DNA from: Porogramme epimiltina
Taxonomy: Eukaryota > Basidiomycota > Agaricomycetes > Polyporales > Polyporaceae
Assembly (NCBI GenBank): GCA_900155495.1
Contig: FTLJ01000728.1
Span: 1-20,067 of the forward strand
Reading direction: 5' to 3'
Length of the DNA: 20,067 nt
Made by a program: the position numbers and the translations under genes
The notes under the pieces: generated by a model
The model's database searches: none
The model's input: the letters and a program-made list of their open reading frames with translations, nothing else
Told to the model about the DNA's origin: nothing
In this document: positions 18,892-20,067 of the stretch, piece by piece
Position numbering within the stretch: the stretch's first letter is position 1
Layout: every line of letters begins with the position of its first letter

Positions 18892-19858
18892 ATGGCGACA
18901 TCGATAGCGTCCGGCCTCCGTTCGCCACCGACGCCCCGCTCTAGCGCACCGTCGCCGCGGCCAAGCGCGGCGTCGCCCGTCCCGCCCCCGCTATCGCGCC
19001 CGGTGGTGACGTTCGACGCAGACCTGCTCCGGGCGTACATGAAGGAGCTCCTGCAGACGACGCTCAAGAACGCGACGTGGCCCGAGCCCCGCGAGCGCGA
19101 CAAGGTCAAGGCGTGGATGAAGGAGATCGGGGAGCGCGTCAAGAAGCGGATGCTGGGTAAGTCCATCCGGTTGCCCACTCGCCCGTGCGCCAGCTTCCTT
19201 CCCCGTCGGCCGATGCGTCTGGGGCTCTGGATCTGCCGAGGCTGACGACCGGGTGCGCTCTCCCCTCCGCAGAAATTCAACCACGAGACTTGTGAGTGGT
19301 GCGCGGCTCCGGCGGCGCGCGGGCCTGCGCTTGCGCCTGCTCCTGCGCGCCCGCGTCCGGACTCGGACGTATGGACAGAAAGGTGCTGACGACCCACCCT
19401 GCGCACCCGCGAAGCAAATACATCGTCCTCACGCAGATCAACGAGAACGCGGGCCAAGGAGGCCGGTAAGTGCGCGCGTTTCCCCCGCGTTTTCCCCCTG
19501 CCCCATCTCCCCGCGCGCGAGAGACGTTGGATCTGACCAGCGCGGACGCCCGCACGTCGTCTTACGCGTTTTCTACGCCGAACCTCCCGGAACCACCGAA
19601 CGCGCCGACGCGCGCCCCCGTGTGCTCCCGCTGCAACTAGAGCCGACCTGGTGTGCCACTGGGAAGACTCGGACGCGGTCGCGCAGGAGGTGTTCGCCAA
19701 CGTAAGTGCGCGCCCTTTCCGTTTGAGCGACCTTGGATCCCCCTCCGCCGGTCTGCTCCCGCCCCCTTCCCCCACGTCCGGCTGACCCCGCCCGTTTCTT
19801 TCTGGACTAGGACGCCATCATATGCATCTGCGTCGCGTTCGCGGTTCGGACAATATAG
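18892..19858 (+). CDS. Tctex1-family dynein light chain
   Basis: Cargo and intermediate-chain binding light chain of cytoplasmic dynein; fungi of this type have no cilia, so a transport role is expected. Five exons, 18892-19156, 19273-19291, 19415-19465, 19641-19701 and 19811-19858, give 147 aa. The N terminus is a 40-residue Ser/Pro/Ala-rich leader. The Tctex1 fold follows: VTFDADLLRAYMKELLQTTLKNATW, KAWMKEIGERVKKRMLEIQPRDF, KYIVLTQINENAGQGGR, ADLVCHWEDSDAVAQEVFAN and DAIICICVAFAVRTI, ending at a stop two codons after the last strand. Exon 2 is just 19 nt and encodes EIQPRD plus two bases of Phe; it is fixed by the frame on both sides. The introns (116, 123, 175, 109 nt) are about twice the window's norm and very GC-rich. 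The best subfamily guess is TCTEX1D2/DYNLT2B-like, not certain. Confidence 0.93.
19273..19291 (+). other. 19-nt coding microexon of the Tctex1 gene
   Basis: Preceded by CTCCGCAG and followed by GTGAGT. It joins the split Glu codon of exon 1 to the Phe-Lys-Tyr strand of exon 3 and restores the conserved RMLEIQPRDFKYIVLTQ region. Confidence 0.85.
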
Positions 19859-20067
19859 GACCCCGTCCGCGGAGCGCGTCGCGCGCCACCCGCTCGTCCG
19901 AGCGGGATCGTGCGCCGGTGCGCTGCGGTACGGGACGGCGGCGGCGGGCGCGGACCCCCGCCGTGCAGCGCAGAGACTGTAGTTCGGAGATACCCACGCC
20001 ACACACGCGCATGCCATTGCCATTCACGCTTGCCCTCGATCGTCGCTGCCTGCTTGCCCGCCTGCCC
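19859..20067 (+). other. 3' flank of the Tctex1 gene
   Basis: GC-rich sequence to the end of the window, presumably the 3' UTR of the light-chain gene. No AATAAA or further coding motif is visible. Confidence 0.4.

Overview
The window is nuclear DNA from a fungus, most likely an Agaricomycete basidiomycete. The DNA is GC-rich. Genes are compact and broken by many introns, mostly 48-80 nt, with GTNNGT-type donors, CTRAY-like branch sites and YAG acceptors. The conserved proteins (TRAPPC2, Yip1-domain, PCH2/TRIP13, Rdx/SelW, TVP38, PEX11, Tctex1) are eukaryotic endomembrane, peroxisome, meiosis and dynein proteins. There are no operons, Shine-Dalgarno sites or CRISPR arrays. All gene models were spliced by hand from conserved protein motifs and splice signals.

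Left third (1-7086): a Gln-rich orphan protein (-), TRAPPC2/sedlin (-), a mitochondrial-type rhomboid protease (+) head to head with TRAPPC2 across about 220 bp, and a YIPF1/2-like Golgi protein (-) convergent with the rhomboid gene. Middle (7087-13736): PCH2/TRIP13 AAA+ ATPase (-) head to head with an Rdx/selenoprotein-W-like redox protein (+). These are followed by a gap of about 3.5 kb in which only a tentative low-complexity + strand gene can be modelled. Right third (13737-20067): TVP38 VTT-domain Golgi protein (-), a small TM plus coiled-coil, probably mitochondrial protein (+), PEX11 (-) and a Tctex1 dynein light chain (+) that shares a 362-bp divergent promoter with PEX11.

Four genes (TRAPPC2, YIPF, TVP38 and loosely the dynein light chain) concern Golgi or vesicle traffic, but fungal gene order gives little reason to read this as a functional cluster. 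The most interesting signals concern splicing. An 8-nt microexon supplies the second cysteine of the Rdx CxxC motif. PCH2 has a GC-AG intron. The Tctex1 gene has a 19-nt microexon. In two genes, retention of the last intron would switch the C terminus. No wholly new system is evident. The unresolved 10.2-13.7 kb interval is where an unrecognised gene is most likely to sit.
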